DNA from: CAWBBA01 sp963729795
Lineage (GTDB): Bacteria > Desulfobacterota > Desulfomonilia > Desulfomonilales > Desulfomonilaceae
DNA: 64,000 nucleotides
Reading direction: 5' to 3'
NCBI GenBank assembly: GCA_963729795.1
Contig: CAVSPC010000032.1
Span: 23,709 to 87,708 of the forward strand
The notes under the pieces are model-generated. The model was not told the DNA's origin. It saw only the letters and a list, made by a program, of their open reading frames with translations, and searched no databases. A program made the position numbers and the translations under genes. Every line of letters begins with the position of its first letter. Positions within the stretch are counted from its first letter, which is position 1. Shown piece after piece: positions 42,431 to 52,452 of this stretch.

Positions 42431-43753
42431 ATGGGGTATGGAAATAATTTCTCTGGATTGCATCTCTCTTATGAAGTAATAGTGCTCCCCGGAAGCACGC
42501 CACGGTGCATTCTTACCCTTGGAGGGTCATTGCGCTACTATCTTTTACTAATAGGTCTCCTTGTGGCATTGCTCAGTGGCTCTCATGTTTGGGCCTTGCA
42601 ACCTGTGCATTCTGAAAGCTCCTTTCAGGAGATGGTAAATAGCGTAGGCCAAGGGAAGGCGGTGGTGATCCAGGCCAGGCCACAGGCCGCTGGACGAAAT
42701 ATTCATGGAAAGCGACGATCAGGCCGAGTCTCTACTATGGGCCTCCCCAGTGCAAATCGGCTGCTGTCCCCACACAAGGCCGCTGCGGCGCGGCGCGGTC
42801 TTGTCCCTGCGTCTGCACCTCCGAGCCTCAAATCCGCTTCGCACAACCCGAATGACACACGTGGTGTCCGGTATTTCCTCGCCGCGACACTCTAGGGTCA
42901 GGGCAGCTCTGCCTCGAAGATCTCGGGCAGGCTCTCTGCGCCGGTCACCAAAGCAGGCATGGCCGGTTCCAAGCCTCACGTGCGTGCCAAGGCTATGTTT
43001 TGTCTCGATTGTTCTTCCGACAAGATCATGCTGGCGCAAAATATAGACACGCCTCTTCCCATAGCCAGTATCACAAAGTTGCTGACAGCCCTCGTCGTGA
43101 TCGAACAGATGGATCTGGACAGAGTTTTGGAGGTTCCGGCCGATATCACCCAAGTGGAACGCCATAGGGTGGGGCTTAGGCCGGGTGATCTACTTACCGT
43201 ACGTGATATTCTTCACGGGATGCTGATCGAATCGGGGAACGATTGCGCAGAAGTTCTGGCACGAGCCTACCCGAAGGGCGGAAGAGACGGATTCATGGTG
43301 GCCATGAATCGGCGAGCTGCCCAAATTGGCGCTACCCACACGAATCTTTACACCCCGAGCGGCCTCGACATGAAAATTGCCTTGGGCAGAAAAGGCGGCC
43401 GATGTCTCGAGGCTCGGAGGTCAAATACCGCTAGCGCAGAAGATGTAGCGCTGATTGCCCGGGAAGCATTCAGACATCCGATCATACGCAAGATCGCGGC
43501 TATGCGAAACTTTACCATGCGGACGCACAATGCCATCCCGCATGACTACGTGCTGAGATCCAATGACAAGCTATTAGCCAAAAACTTGCCGGTCGCCGGC
43601 GCCAAGACGGGATACACAAACGCGGCCGGAAGATGCATCGTCGCCCTTTTTAAAGATAAAAACAAGGAACGCGTGGTCGTGGTTCTGAACACCCCGCATC
43701 ACTTCAAAGCTGCCGAAAGAATCTACCGCTGGGCTTCGGCCAGGACGCTCTAA
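42431..43753 (+). pseudogene. D-alanyl-D-alanine carboxypeptidase (PBP5/6 family) interrupted by an amber codon
   Basis: The frame from 42431 has a signal sequence (YYLLLIGLLVALLSGSHVWA) and a basic linker, then hits TAG at 42893-42895. The same frame continues and encodes the catalytic domain: SITKLLTALVV with the SxxK serine, ESGNDCAEVLA with SxN, and AGAKTGYTNAAG with KTG. All active-site motifs are intact. So the enzyme is separated from its export signal by one stop. An ATG at 42959 could start the cytoplasmic remnant. Pyrrolysine is unlikely in this protein type, so a nonsense mutation or sequence error is the simplest explanation. Confidence 0.8.
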
Positions 43754-44010
43754 TACGCGCTGCTTCGCAAGGCATTCAGCAATGCGGGGACATCGGCCCG
43801 CTCTATTGCCCGGAGTGAAATCCCGCGCGCCGGACCTGTCGACGGAAATGATGCCTTTGGATCCTGTACCCGGGTCGGAGACCGGTCAACTGAATGACAG
43901 GCAATTCCAGGCCGGCCCCCCCGTAGTTCCTTACGCGGAAATCCGTCAAGATTTTTGAGTATCCCAACATTTCGGAGATCCCACAACTATCTTTCATTTA
44001 CGCTTGCCCC

Positions 44011-44907
44011 ATGTCGTCCGAAACAATCCTGATCGTTCGTCCCGGTGCATTAGGTGACACGATTCTTTCTTTGCCTCTTTTGGCATCAATACGATCCGCA
44101 TATCCCCAAGCGAAGATAACGTTTCTCGGAAACCCCTCGTATCAGAATCTATTGCCGGCCGACATCGAGTTCCATTCTATTGATGCTGCCCGATGGACAT
44201 GGCTTTTCGAATCGGTGAATCCAGGGCTATCCAGGACTGCTTTCGACCGCGCGTACGTTATTCTGAAAAATGCCGCCGCGGTAGCAACAAACTTGGTTAA
44301 ATCCGGAACGAAGTTGGTATTCACCGCTTCGTCCAGCCCCGTCCAAGGAAAACACCTGGTGGAGAGTTTGCACGAAGCCTTTGGACTTAATGTTCCGCCG
44401 AGGCGACCAGCCCTCGCGGAACTGGCCCCGCGAGCGAAAAGCGACTTGGTTTGGATTCATCCCGGCAGCGGTGGATCTAAGAAATGCATTCCACTGGTGA
44501 CTATGAGACGCTTGACCGATGCTATCCAACGTGAGACCGGTTTATCGGTGGCAGTGACAGCGGGTGAAGCGGATGGCTTCCTGAGAGCCCTTCCTGACTG
44601 GGAGAGACTTGTCCGCGGACCGCGTGCATATCTTATGGAGAACAAACCCATCGCGGAATTGTGTAAACAATTGGGCGGTGCGAGACTCTTCATGGGAAAT
44701 GATTCGGGAATCAGCCACCTTGCCGCGGGACTTGGGGTCCCATCTTCTGTTTTCTTCGTTGCCAGTGACCCGATTCAATGGGCCCCCTGGGTTCCACCAG
44801 AGCGCTTGCGGATCATCGACTGCAGCGAAAGTCGCTCGTCTTGGTTTGATTTGGAATCGGAGATGAGGGAAATTCTAGATTTCTTTCACGTGGGAGCTGT
44901 CTTCTAG
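44011..44907 (+). CDS. Glycosyltransferase family 9 (heptosyltransferase-like)
   Basis: A 298-residue protein beginning ILIVRPGALGDTILSLPLLA, the GT9 motif, with WIHPGSGGSKKCIPLVTMRR and FMGNDSGISHLAAGLGVPS in the ADP-heptose-binding half. It adds a heptose-like sugar to LPS core at the inner membrane. No other LPS core genes are adjacent, though waaA is 5 kb away. Confidence 0.9.
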   Translation: MSSETILIVRPGALGDTILSLPLLASIRSAYPQAKITFLGNPSYQNLLPADIEFHSIDAARWTWLFESVNPGLSRTAFDRAYVILKNAAAVATNLVKSGTKLVFTASSSPVQGKHLVESLHEAFGLNVPPRRPALAELAPRAKSDLVWIHPGSGGSKKCIPLVTMRRLTDAIQRETGLSVAVTAGEADGFLRALPDWERLVRGPRAYLMENKPIAELCKQLGGARLFMGNDSGISHLAAGLGVPSSVFFVASDPIQWAPWVPPERLRIIDCSESRSSWFDLESEMREILDFFHVGAVF

Positions 44908-45048
44908 CCGCAAGCGGGAGCGCCAGGCCAGTTCTTTAGGGTAGTAATCGGAATTTGGTCTTCAACTTGATCTTAAATGCTACAGGGTTGACAATGCGAC
45001 TGTCTGTAGTCTCATGTCACGAGAAGACGAAGAAGAATTTTGGAATAG

Positions 45049-45837
45049 ATGAATCTACAAAAGCGAGTTCTTGAGACCATCCTAAAAAGCCCCGGCACCT
45101 CCAAGAGAAAGATTGCCGGATTGTTCAACCTTTCCAGTTACCGCCTCCACAGGGTATTTCGCCATATTGAGAGAGATCTGCAAGGGCATACTCTTGTTCA
45201 CCACGAAGAGAACGGCGTCTGGGTGGTGAAAGTTGATCCGCTCAGGTGCTTGGGCACACGATGGTCCGGGGCTTTTGACGGCGGGTACTGCCAGTGCTCG
45301 AACGAGCCGGAATTCCCTGACAGACGGTGTTACGAACATTCCGAGTGCCAAAATCCTGAGATGGTGGCGTTCAAACGAAAGTTGGACTATCTGGTTGGTC
45401 CTGCGGAACCTACAGCGTTTCACTTGAGCCACCTCACGCAGGCCATTGTCCGGAACCTTACCGAGACTTTGAGGGAAATAGCCCCGCTTACGCAGAGGGA
45501 TGAAGTCGAAAAGAGCAAATTCTTGGGACTGCTCGATGCCGCGCTCAAGACACTGAGATGGAAGGACGAAATGCGACGGCGTAGGTCAGACAACCGAATA
45601 CCGCCGGAGCTATTCGAGCGCCATCGCCGATCCTCGGGCAATACCTTCGAATACTCCCTGAAGAAGCACTTCCTCGTGCTTGAGGTGGCCACAGACGCTA
45701 CCAGACAACAAGTGCTCGAAGCCTGGCGCAAACTGGCGCGGCGATATCATCCCGACGCAACCGGAGGTGACGAAGAGCGCATGAAGACAATCAACCTTGC
45801 CAAGGAGAAGATTTTCCGCATGAAGAGATGGGGCTGA
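45049..45837 (+). CDS. C-terminal J-domain protein with N-terminal helix-turn-helix
   Basis: A 262-residue protein. Residues 1-55 look like a winged helix (LETILKSPGTSKRKIAGLFN). The middle carries clustered cysteines (YCQCSNEPEFPDRRC and CQNPE). The last 60 residues form a J domain (FLVLEVATDATRQQVLEAWR, RRYHPDATGGDEER) with the HPD motif needed to stimulate DnaK. This order is unlike classical DnaJ. It may recruit DnaK to a DNA- or metal-bound partner; no substrate is known. Confidence 0.8.
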   Translation: MNLQKRVLETILKSPGTSKRKIAGLFNLSSYRLHRVFRHIERDLQGHTLVHHEENGVWVVKVDPLRCLGTRWSGAFDGGYCQCSNEPEFPDRRCYEHSECQNPEMVAFKRKLDYLVGPAEPTAFHLSHLTQAIVRNLTETLREIAPLTQRDEVEKSKFLGLLDAALKTLRWKDEMRRRRSDNRIPPELFERHRRSSGNTFEYSLKKHFLVLEVATDATRQQVLEAWRKLARRYHPDATGGDEERMKTINLAKEKIFRMKRWG

Positions 45838-45879
45838 TACCAGTGCGCCGTCAAACAAGTGACAATCTTCGACGGGATG

Positions 45880-45977
45880 TGGAGGGCAGCCATCTTGCCT
45901 GCCATTCCTCACACCGGACTTCGATCCGGGGTCCAGTTTGGGTGCCCGTGTACACGGGCAGGACGACAGGCTTCCAG
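45880..45977. repeat. Dispersed palindromic repeat, left part, cut by the IS
   Basis: GGCAGCCATCTTGCCTGCC and GTGCCCGTGTACACGGGCA are palindromes of the family seen at 5160-5282. The copy ends in GACAGGCTTCCAG exactly where the IS starts and resumes at 47275. Confidence 0.75.
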
Positions 45978-47274
45978 CCCATAGGCGTTAAAATAAGCTC
46001 GCGTTGAGTGCGGAATGGTGCTAGAGAGTCTGGCCCATGAATGGAAACTACTTATACACCGACATGTGGCCTGATGTCTCTCGATTTTTTCCTCATCTGG
46101 AGGAATCTGCTCGGCGTTGCGGCGCAGTAAAGCGCTGCCGTAGAGTGCCGAACGCCGAGGCTTTGATTCGGATGGGGATGGTTTATGCGGTATCGGATTT
46201 GTCTTTAAAGGATGTTGCTGCTTGGGCCAGGGCGCTTGAGATAGCCTTCATCAGCGGCCCGGGCTTGCATTATCGTTTAAAGACGGCCGAGTCGTGGTTC
46301 GAGAGGCTCTTAGTTGATGTTTTAAGCCAAGGAATTGAATCCAAGCCGGTGGGTTATCCGATCAAGATCGTGGATGCAACTGTGATCACCGGACCTGGTT
46401 CAACCGGGACGGATTGGCGAGCGCATGTCTCGTTGGATCCCAACACGGGGTGGATTATATCGTGTGAGCTGACGGATTCTAAAGGGGGAGAGAGTTTTTC
46501 CCGTTATCCTATGAAAAAGGATGAGATTGTATTGGGTGATCGGGGATATGCCAGGGCGCGCGGTATTTACTCTGTGATTTCTTCCGGGGGCCACGTGTTG
46601 GTACGTGTGAGTCCATGTAGCATGAGGATTTGCGATGATTCCGAACGCATCATGAGCTTGATGTCTTACGCGCAGAATATCGGTGAAGGCGAGACCAAGG
46701 AATGGAGGGTCCGTATTCCGGTCCCGCCGGATAATGCTGTAAGAGCGTGGCATGTGCGTAAGGCCAAGGCATGGGTTTGTGGACGCATAATCGCCTTTCG
46801 CAATAAGAAGGGGGAGGTGATTTGGCTTTTCACCGATCTGCCTTCCGAACGTCTTTCCGCGGAGGCGGCAAAGAGATTGTTTCGGGTCCGTTGGCAGATC
46901 GAGCTGCTCTTCAAGAGGCTCAAGTCTCAGTTGGATCTCAAGGATTTGCCTACAAGAAAGGGACCGACGGCACGGAGTTGGTTGCTGCTTAAATTTTTAG
47001 CCGCAGCCGTCGCCCAACAGATGCTCATTCCCATTGAGCCTTTTCCCCCCGGAGCAAGCGCCGTCCGGTGAAACCCAATACGGTGTGAGCCCATGGTCGC
47101 GTTTCCGGATGACATTATGGACCCTGAGAGTTGCGGTTCTCTACTGCGGCCCATTATTGGTGATTAACGATGAAAACAAATATCACCGATTAAAAAACTC
47201 GCGAAGAAGGAGAAAATCCTTTATAAGCAGCGGTTTCATCTGAAACTTTTAACTCTTATTTTAACGCCTATGGG
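45978..47274 (+). mobile_element. IS4-like insertion sequence with 20-bp inverted repeats
   Basis: CCCATAGGCGTTAAAATAAG (45978-45997) is repeated inverted at 47255-47274, and the 7-base CTTCCAG is duplicated just outside (45971-45977 and 47275-47281). The element is 1297 bases and holds one transposase gene. Removing it restores an unbroken copy of the dispersed repeat, so the insertion is clean and probably recent. Confidence 0.9.
46037..47071 (+). CDS. IS4-like DDE transposase
   Basis: A 344-residue protein with DDE positions in IKIVDATVITG and EIVLGDRGYARA, and the IS4 signature RVRWQIELLFKRLKSQLDL (R-x3-E-x6-K) near residue 290. The protein spans nearly the whole element and shows no internal stop. 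After the stop, the sequence continues 180 bases to the right inverted repeat without another gene. It is likely functional. Confidence 0.92.
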   Translation: MNGNYLYTDMWPDVSRFFPHLEESARRCGAVKRCRRVPNAEALIRMGMVYAVSDLSLKDVAAWARALEIAFISGPGLHYRLKTAESWFERLLVDVLSQGIESKPVGYPIKIVDATVITGPGSTGTDWRAHVSLDPNTGWIISCELTDSKGGESFSRYPMKKDEIVLGDRGYARARGIYSVISSGGHVLVRVSPCSMRICDDSERIMSLMSYAQNIGEGETKEWRVRIPVPPDNAVRAWHVRKAKAWVCGRIIAFRNKKGEVIWLFTDLPSERLSAEAAKRLFRVRWQIELLFKRLKSQLDLKDLPTRKGPTARSWLLLKFLAAAVAQQMLIPIEPFPPGASAVR

Positions 47275-47385
47275 CTTCCAGCCTGTCGCCGATGGACGGG
47301 CAAGATGCCTGTCTCCACTCCAAGATGCCTGTTACCACAAAATCATTTTCTTTTCCGTGATGGTTTCGAGAATCCTCATAAGATC
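47275..47385. repeat. Dispersed palindromic repeat, right part
   Basis: CTTCCAGCCTGTCGCCGATG, GGACGGGCAAGATGCCTGTC and the AAATCATTTTCTTTT tail, then TTTCGAGAATC, follow the same order as in 5168-5275. It is the second half of the IS-split copy. Confidence 0.8.
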
Positions 47386-47461
47386 TAGTAAACTACTTTC
47401 TCAATAAACGGTTATTTTCGTTCGAATCGCAGCAGACGTGTCTGATCAGATAGCCGGTCAC

Positions 47462-49223
47462 CTATCTTCTTCCCATTTTCCGACGAATCTCGCCGAAAGA
47501 GAATCTCACGGCCAGCGGCCTCCCATGCGGACACACTTCAGGAGAGCTGCTCCTATCCAGATCGTTCAACAGGGACCGTATTTCTTCGGTTCGCATGGTC
47601 ATGGTCTCCTTTACCGAGGCCTGACAGGCCATGCTCTTTAAGACTTCCTCTTTGAACCTGGTCGGATCGCCCCGAACTCCTGTGTCCAGCATCACATCGA
47701 GCAGTTCGCCGAACAACTCTTCCAGGTCAGCGTTTCCAAGCCATTCCGGCACTCCCTTTACCACAAACTCCCGTTCACCGAATTCTTCGATGCGAAAGCC
47801 CGCATCTTGCAGCAGATCCAAGTGCGCTGCCAAGGCCCGAGCCTCCAAAGCCGAGTACTGTAGAATCTTCGGGATCAGAAGATCTTGGCACACGGGTTTC
47901 GTGTGCTTGTCCGCTCCCATCAGCTCATCGAATATGAGCCTCTCGTGCGCTGCATGATGGTCCAGAATCACAAGCTCATCGTCGCTATGGAGCACTAGGA
48001 ATGAATTCGGCAGCCTCCCCACTATCCCGAGTGAGGAAAACTTGCCTGATGGTTCATGGAGAGTTGGGGTGACGCTTACTTGCGCGGGCTCAACCGGAGG
48101 TCGTTCGGGGTACTGAGGAGGTGCAACGGAAGTATCTGACGGCTCTCTTTCACCCGAAACATGACGCTCCACCGGGGTTAACGGCGGGCCGGGGGAAAAT
48201 CGGTTCGAACGGAGCACGCGGTAGATTGAACGGAGCCCCCATCAATGCTTGATGGATACCATCCAGGATCAGTTGTGAGATCTGAACCGGACTGACAAAT
48301 CGAACCTCAGCCTTTTGAGGATGAACGTTCACATCCACCTGGTTGGACGGAAGCTCAATAAACAGGATCGCCAGGGGATACCGCCCGCGTTCCATGAGGT
48401 TGGAAAAGGCACGTGTAACCGCCGCGTTAACCAGTCGGTCGCGAACAGATCGACCGTTTACGAAAGTAAGCACTGACCTCATGCTCGAACGTGCGTACGG
48501 AGGGCGGGCAACGTATCCGTGGAGTCGAGCCTCCCCCACAAAATGGTCCACTGCGACCAAATTTTCACGCACATCCTTTGAGTACAGAGTATGGATGCGT
48601 TCGAATGTCGAGCGAACGGCAGGTGCGTCCATCTTGGTCCGGCCGTCTTCCGAATAAGTGAACCCGACCGCTGGAAAAGCCAGGGCAAGTTTGATGACAA
48701 GCTCTTGAACGTGCGCTGCTTCGATTCCGGATCCTTTCAAGAACTTTCTGCGCACAGGCACGTTGAAAAACAAATTGCGGACCTCGATGGCTGTTCCCGT
48801 TCCCATGCCCACACGCTCGGATTTACGAAGTACCCCGCCCTCAATGAGGATCTCAGTTCCTGCCGTGTCAGGTTCAGCCCGGGTCAACAGCTTTAATCTG
48901 GAAATCGAAGCAATGCTCGCCAGTGCTTCCCCTCGGAATCCCATGGTGGCAATGCCCACAAGCTCTGTTTCCGATTTCAGTTTGGACGTGGCATGTCTTT
49001 CCAGCGCGAGAAACGCATCGTCGTGACTCATTCCGGTTCCGTTGTCCCGGACCCGAATGAGTTTCCTACCTCCGTTTTCTATCTCCACGTTAATGGACGA
49101 TGCTTCAGCGTCAATGCTGTTTTCCACCAGCTCTTTGACGACGGAAACCGGACGCTCAATCACCTCGCCGGCAGCTATCCGGTTAATGACACTTTCCGAA
49201 AGTATTCTTATACGCCCCGACAT
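47462..49223 (-). CDS. mutL: DNA mismatch repair protein MutL, frameshifted in the linker
   Basis: Two overlapping frames make up one MutL. The N-terminal ATPase domain (from the ATG at 49223, with INRIAAGEVIERPVSVVKEL, ENSIDAEA, RDNGTGM and TMGFRGEALASI) ends at 48150, and the C-terminal dimerisation domain (LPNSFLVLHSDDELVILDHH, AHERLIFDELM, CPHGRPLAVRFS) runs from about 48217 to 47462. The shift falls in the variable linker, at or near a T4C5 run (minus strand) around 48195. It could be a sequencing error, a mutation giving a mutator phenotype, or a phase-variable tract. The protein links MutS to strand removal. ruvB lies upstream on the same strand. Confidence 0.9.
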
Positions 49224-49492
49224 TGGTTCCTTGGGGTGCTTGGAACGCAACGTTCCACCGACGAGGATTCGGTCATTGTAATAGTTCACCGCGGAGAGCA
49301 CAGAGACCGCGGAGTATCCTGTTTTGCTGCGCGGCTATCCGTTGGAGCACTGCAAGTCTTGTCTGCGACAGCGAGGGCAATTCCGGCCTGACTGCAATCA
49401 TGAATAACTCTCGTGGCGTTGAATAAGCTATTCTTTTTTCTCTGCGTTCTCGGCGCGCTCTGCGGTGAATCTTTATTGCATGTGGTTCTCGG

Positions 49493-50533
49493 TCATTTTG
49501 TCTGCTTCGAATCGAACAGGCCCGCCTGGCCTCCGTCGAACCCAAGGGCCTTAAAGTGTTCGTAAGCCTTCCTGGTGGCCATGCGTCCCCTCGGTGTCCT
49601 GTCAACGAACCCTTCTTTCACCAGGTATGGTTCGTAAACATCTTCCAGCGTATCCCTCTCTTCTCCCACCGACGCGGCAAGGGTCTCAATTCCCACAGGC
49701 CCTCCACCGAATTTGAACATTATGGTCTCGAGAAACTTTCGATCCATCCGGTCGAGGCCGGAAGCGTCCACTTCCAGCATTTCCAGTGCGTTCATAGCGA
49801 TGGCCTTATCAATTTTGCCCTGGCCTCTCACCTGGGCAAAGTCCCTCACTCGTCTCGTGAGACGGTTTGCAACTCTCGGTGTGGCCCTGGAACGGCTTGC
49901 TATCTCGGCAGCGCCCTCTTCATCAATTCCGACCTTGAGAATTGCCGCGGACCTTTTCACGATCGTTTTCAGCTCATCCGGTGAATAAAACTCCAGATGG
50001 AATATTATTCCAAATCTGTCTCTCAGCGGATTCGTCAGCAGTCCACTGCGGGTGGTAGCTCCCACCAGAGTGAATGGAGCGAGGTCCAACTTTATGGTCC
50101 GGGCGCTAGGGCCTTGGCCTATGATGAGGTCAAGCTTGAAATCTTCCATAGCAGGATAGAGGATCTCTTCTACTACGGGTGAGAGCCTGTGAATTTCGTC
50201 GATGAACAGGACGTCTTTGGTCTCGAGGTTTGTTAGAATCGCAGCAAGGTCACCGGGTTTTTCCACCACCGGTCCGGAGGTCGTCCGGATTTGAACCCCC
50301 ATCTCCCTGGCTATTATGTGGGCCAGCGTGGTCTTGCCCAGGCCGGGCGGGCCGTGGAAGAGAATGTGGTCCAAGGCTTCGCCTCTACCGGACGCTGCTT
50401 CGATGAAGACAGCGAGATTCTCCTTTATTCTTGCCTGACCGACATAGTCCACCAGATTGCGGGGTCGTAACGTCCGATCCGTATCCTCATCGTTAGGCGT
50501 GGGGCAGGCTGTAATTATGCGTTCCACGGTCAT
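49493..50533 (-). CDS. ruvB: Holliday junction branch-migration ATPase RuvB
   Basis: A 346-residue protein with RPRNLVDYVGQARIKENLAV, Walker A FHGPPGLGKTTLA, Walker B VLFIDEIHRLSPVVEEILY, and GATTRSGLLTNPLRDRFGI, all standard for RuvB, plus a C-terminal winged helix (DVYEPYLVKEGFVDRTPRGR). It drives branch migration with RuvA. ruvC and ruvA are 4.3 kb away on the other strand, so the usual ruvCAB operon has been split. Confidence 0.96.
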   Translation of the reverse strand: MTVERIITACPTPNDEDTDRTLRPRNLVDYVGQARIKENLAVFIEAASGRGEALDHILFHGPPGLGKTTLAHIIAREMGVQIRTTSGPVVEKPGDLAAILTNLETKDVLFIDEIHRLSPVVEEILYPAMEDFKLDLIIGQGPSARTIKLDLAPFTLVGATTRSGLLTNPLRDRFGIIFHLEFYSPDELKTIVKRSAAILKVGIDEEGAAEIASRSRATPRVANRLTRRVRDFAQVRGQGKIDKAIAMNALEMLEVDASGLDRMDRKFLETIMFKFGGGPVGIETLAASVGEERDTLEDVYEPYLVKEGFVDRTPRGRMATRKAYEHFKALGFDGGQAGLFDSKQTK

Positions 50534-50836
50534 GCAACTGATCCTTTTGGTTCATCGGTTTCTTCGACTGAATGGATAGCCTCCGCGCTCGGATGTGAGC
50601 GCTGGCCGGAGCTTACCCCCAAGACACAATCCCGTCAAACAGGAGACGCGGGCACCTTACCACAGGAATACCGATTCCGGTTGAAAGTTCTGAGCCAGGG
50701 CCACAATCCTGGAAACTGGCCGGGGGCCGCTGGCGTTCTCCGCTGCGAACTACTACAATTTATCGATCCATTGCTCCGGGGCAAACAAATCCCCGCTCGG
50801 GATACGGGCATCATAATTAGTACAGGGGGAGAGACG

Positions 50837-51433
50837 ATGAGAACGAAAGAAGTGATATGGCTGATTCTGCTTATTGTAGCGGTTCTATTAACTATTTGCC
50901 TCAAGTACTTTCCCTTTCTTCCTGGGGATGTAAGCAGTACCCGATTGATACAGTCTTTGCTGCCCGAAGCCAAACATTGGGCTCAGGTGCTGTCATCCAC
51001 CGCGGAAATGCCTTGGATATTGGTTTTGATCGCGGTGACGTTCATTCTATCCTGGATAATGGCAGGATGGCGTGCCGCTTTCTTATCTATTGCCGCGTTT
51101 GTCGGTTTGTGGTTGTTGGGAAAATGGCTTGGGCCAGCCATTGCTCAGCCGCGGCCTTCTGCCGAACTGGTTCAGGTTGCGAAAGCGCTCCCTGGTTCCG
51201 CATTTCCGTCCATCTTCGCCTTTAATTACATAGCGACGGTCGGCTTTCTGGCTGTCGTGGCAGCAGTCAAAGCATCGGGAAAGGCCCGTTGGGTTCTGTT
51301 TATCGTCTGCTGTTTGCTTCTTATTATCGGCTGGATAGCCAGAGTTGATCTGGCGGCTCACTGGCCAAGTGATGTGGCTATATCGTACCTTATTGGGCTT
51401 TTGTGGGTCACCTTGCTGATTCGTTTTGCTTGA
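50837..51433 (+). CDS. PAP2-superfamily membrane protein with a degenerate second motif
   Basis: I start at the ATG at 50837 after GGGGAGAG, giving 198 residues with about five hydrophobic helices. The order KWLGPAIAQPRP, then FPSIFAF, then RVDLAAHWPSDV resembles PAP2 motifs KxxxxxxRP, PSGH and RxxxxxHxxxD. In motif 2 the His of PSGH is absent (PSIF), whereas the motif 3 His and Asp are present. This may be an undecaprenyl-diphosphate-phosphatase-like protein, or one that has lost activity. Confidence is for the fold, not the reaction. Confidence 0.7.
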   Translation: MRTKEVIWLILLIVAVLLTICLKYFPFLPGDVSSTRLIQSLLPEAKHWAQVLSSTAEMPWILVLIAVTFILSWIMAGWRAAFLSIAAFVGLWLLGKWLGPAIAQPRPSAELVQVAKALPGSAFPSIFAFNYIATVGFLAVVAAVKASGKARWVLFIVCCLLLIIGWIARVDLAAHWPSDVAISYLIGLLWVTLLIRFA

Positions 51434-51951
51434 CGAAAATGGTGGAATATTGCGGGCCGATAATGAATCTATGTTGGCACAGACGAAGTATTCCGAGTCT
51501 TTCCCCAGGCGCATCCAAATGTTGCGATAGTGCCGACGAATGCAAACGCCAGCGTGCAGCAAATGATCACGCCGCGCACCTCAAACCAGTTAAGAAAACG
51601 GCGGCGCGCTATTTTGACTCGATTATTCGAGATCGTGAGTTGATGCCCCGGGCAGTGTTGATATCTTTACTGTCAGGGAAATGTGCGAAATGACTTAGCA
51701 AGGTTTTCTTTGACGTGGGACGAGCTTGGAAGGTATGTTACGAGCCTAAGGCAATTGTCTTTTCAGCCAAGGTGTCAAAAAACCGAGGAAACACACATCC
51801 TCGTACGGACCGGCCGGCTGTCGGGGAGTTAGGAGTTATCGGTGGGGGGCCGCCCAGAGCTTGAAGACCTCCACAATGGCAAAACCGCCGGATCAATCAG
51901 AAGCGGCCAAACGACGACGCCAGGTAAGTGAATTCTTTACGAGGAAAGCAC
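51434..51951. other. Intergenic region before the nuclease pair
   Basis: No supported gene. A short frame ending near 51690 has no recognisable protein features. A GAGG site for the next gene lies at the right edge. No repeats or terminators were clear. Confidence 0.45.
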
Positions 51952-52452
51952 ATGAAAGAACGCGAACTCTATGATTACTTGAGGGCGCTACCCAAGCGAA
52001 TTACGGCTGACCACACAACGCTCCTGACATCAGATCTTCCTAAGTTTCTAGAGATTTTGGGATATGAGGGGTCGACCATCTTTTTCGAGTTTTTGCTCAG
52101 TTTGCCTCGTCGTGTCAAAGCAGATGCGTTGGTAGCGGAGCGTCGAACCGGATTGCCGTGGATAATTGTAGAGGTGAAAACATTCCAGGCAATGCGTGAC
52201 GATTTAAAGGGGACATGGAAGGCGTTGAAACTTTCCTACCTGGAGTTTCTTTCAGAGGACAACCAATGGTTGTTGTTGTTTTCGCCGAAAGTTTTGGGTT
52301 TAGCGTCCAAATCCGAAGAGCGTCTCTATGATCTGACTCAGTTAACCGAAGACCAATCATCCGAGATTTACTCGCTTTTGCGCCGACCGCCGAAATCCTC
52401 CGATGGGGCGAGTAAGCGACCCTCTGACATCGGCACTGGGGCACCCTTATGA
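51952..52452 (+). CDS. Putative PD-(D/E)XK nuclease-like protein, first of a pair
   Basis: A 166-residue protein from the ATG at 51952 (MKERELYDYLRALPKRI), with GAGG upstream. The core VKADALVAERRTGLPWIIVE followed by VKTF gives the pattern D-...-E-x-K of PD-(D/E)XK nucleases (Asp, then EVK about 15 residues later), and KLSYLEFLSEDNQWLLLFSP continues the fold. The family is not certain. Its stop overlaps the start of the next gene by 4 bases (ATGA), so the two are translated together. The pair looks like a small restriction- or defence-type operon, placed between ruvB and yebC. Confidence 0.6.
   Translation: MKERELYDYLRALPKRITADHTTLLTSDLPKFLEILGYEGSTIFFEFLLSLPRRVKADALVAERRTGLPWIIVEVKTFQAMRDDLKGTWKALKLSYLEFLSEDNQWLLLFSPKVLGLASKSEERLYDLTQLTEDQSSEIYSLLRRPPKSSDGASKRPSDIGTGAPL

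Noticed and set aside
42893..42895. UAG as pyrrolysine in the carboxypeptidase
   Set aside because: Pyrrolysine is known mainly in methylamine methyltransferases; the position is in a low-complexity linker and nothing nearby suggests a pyl system.
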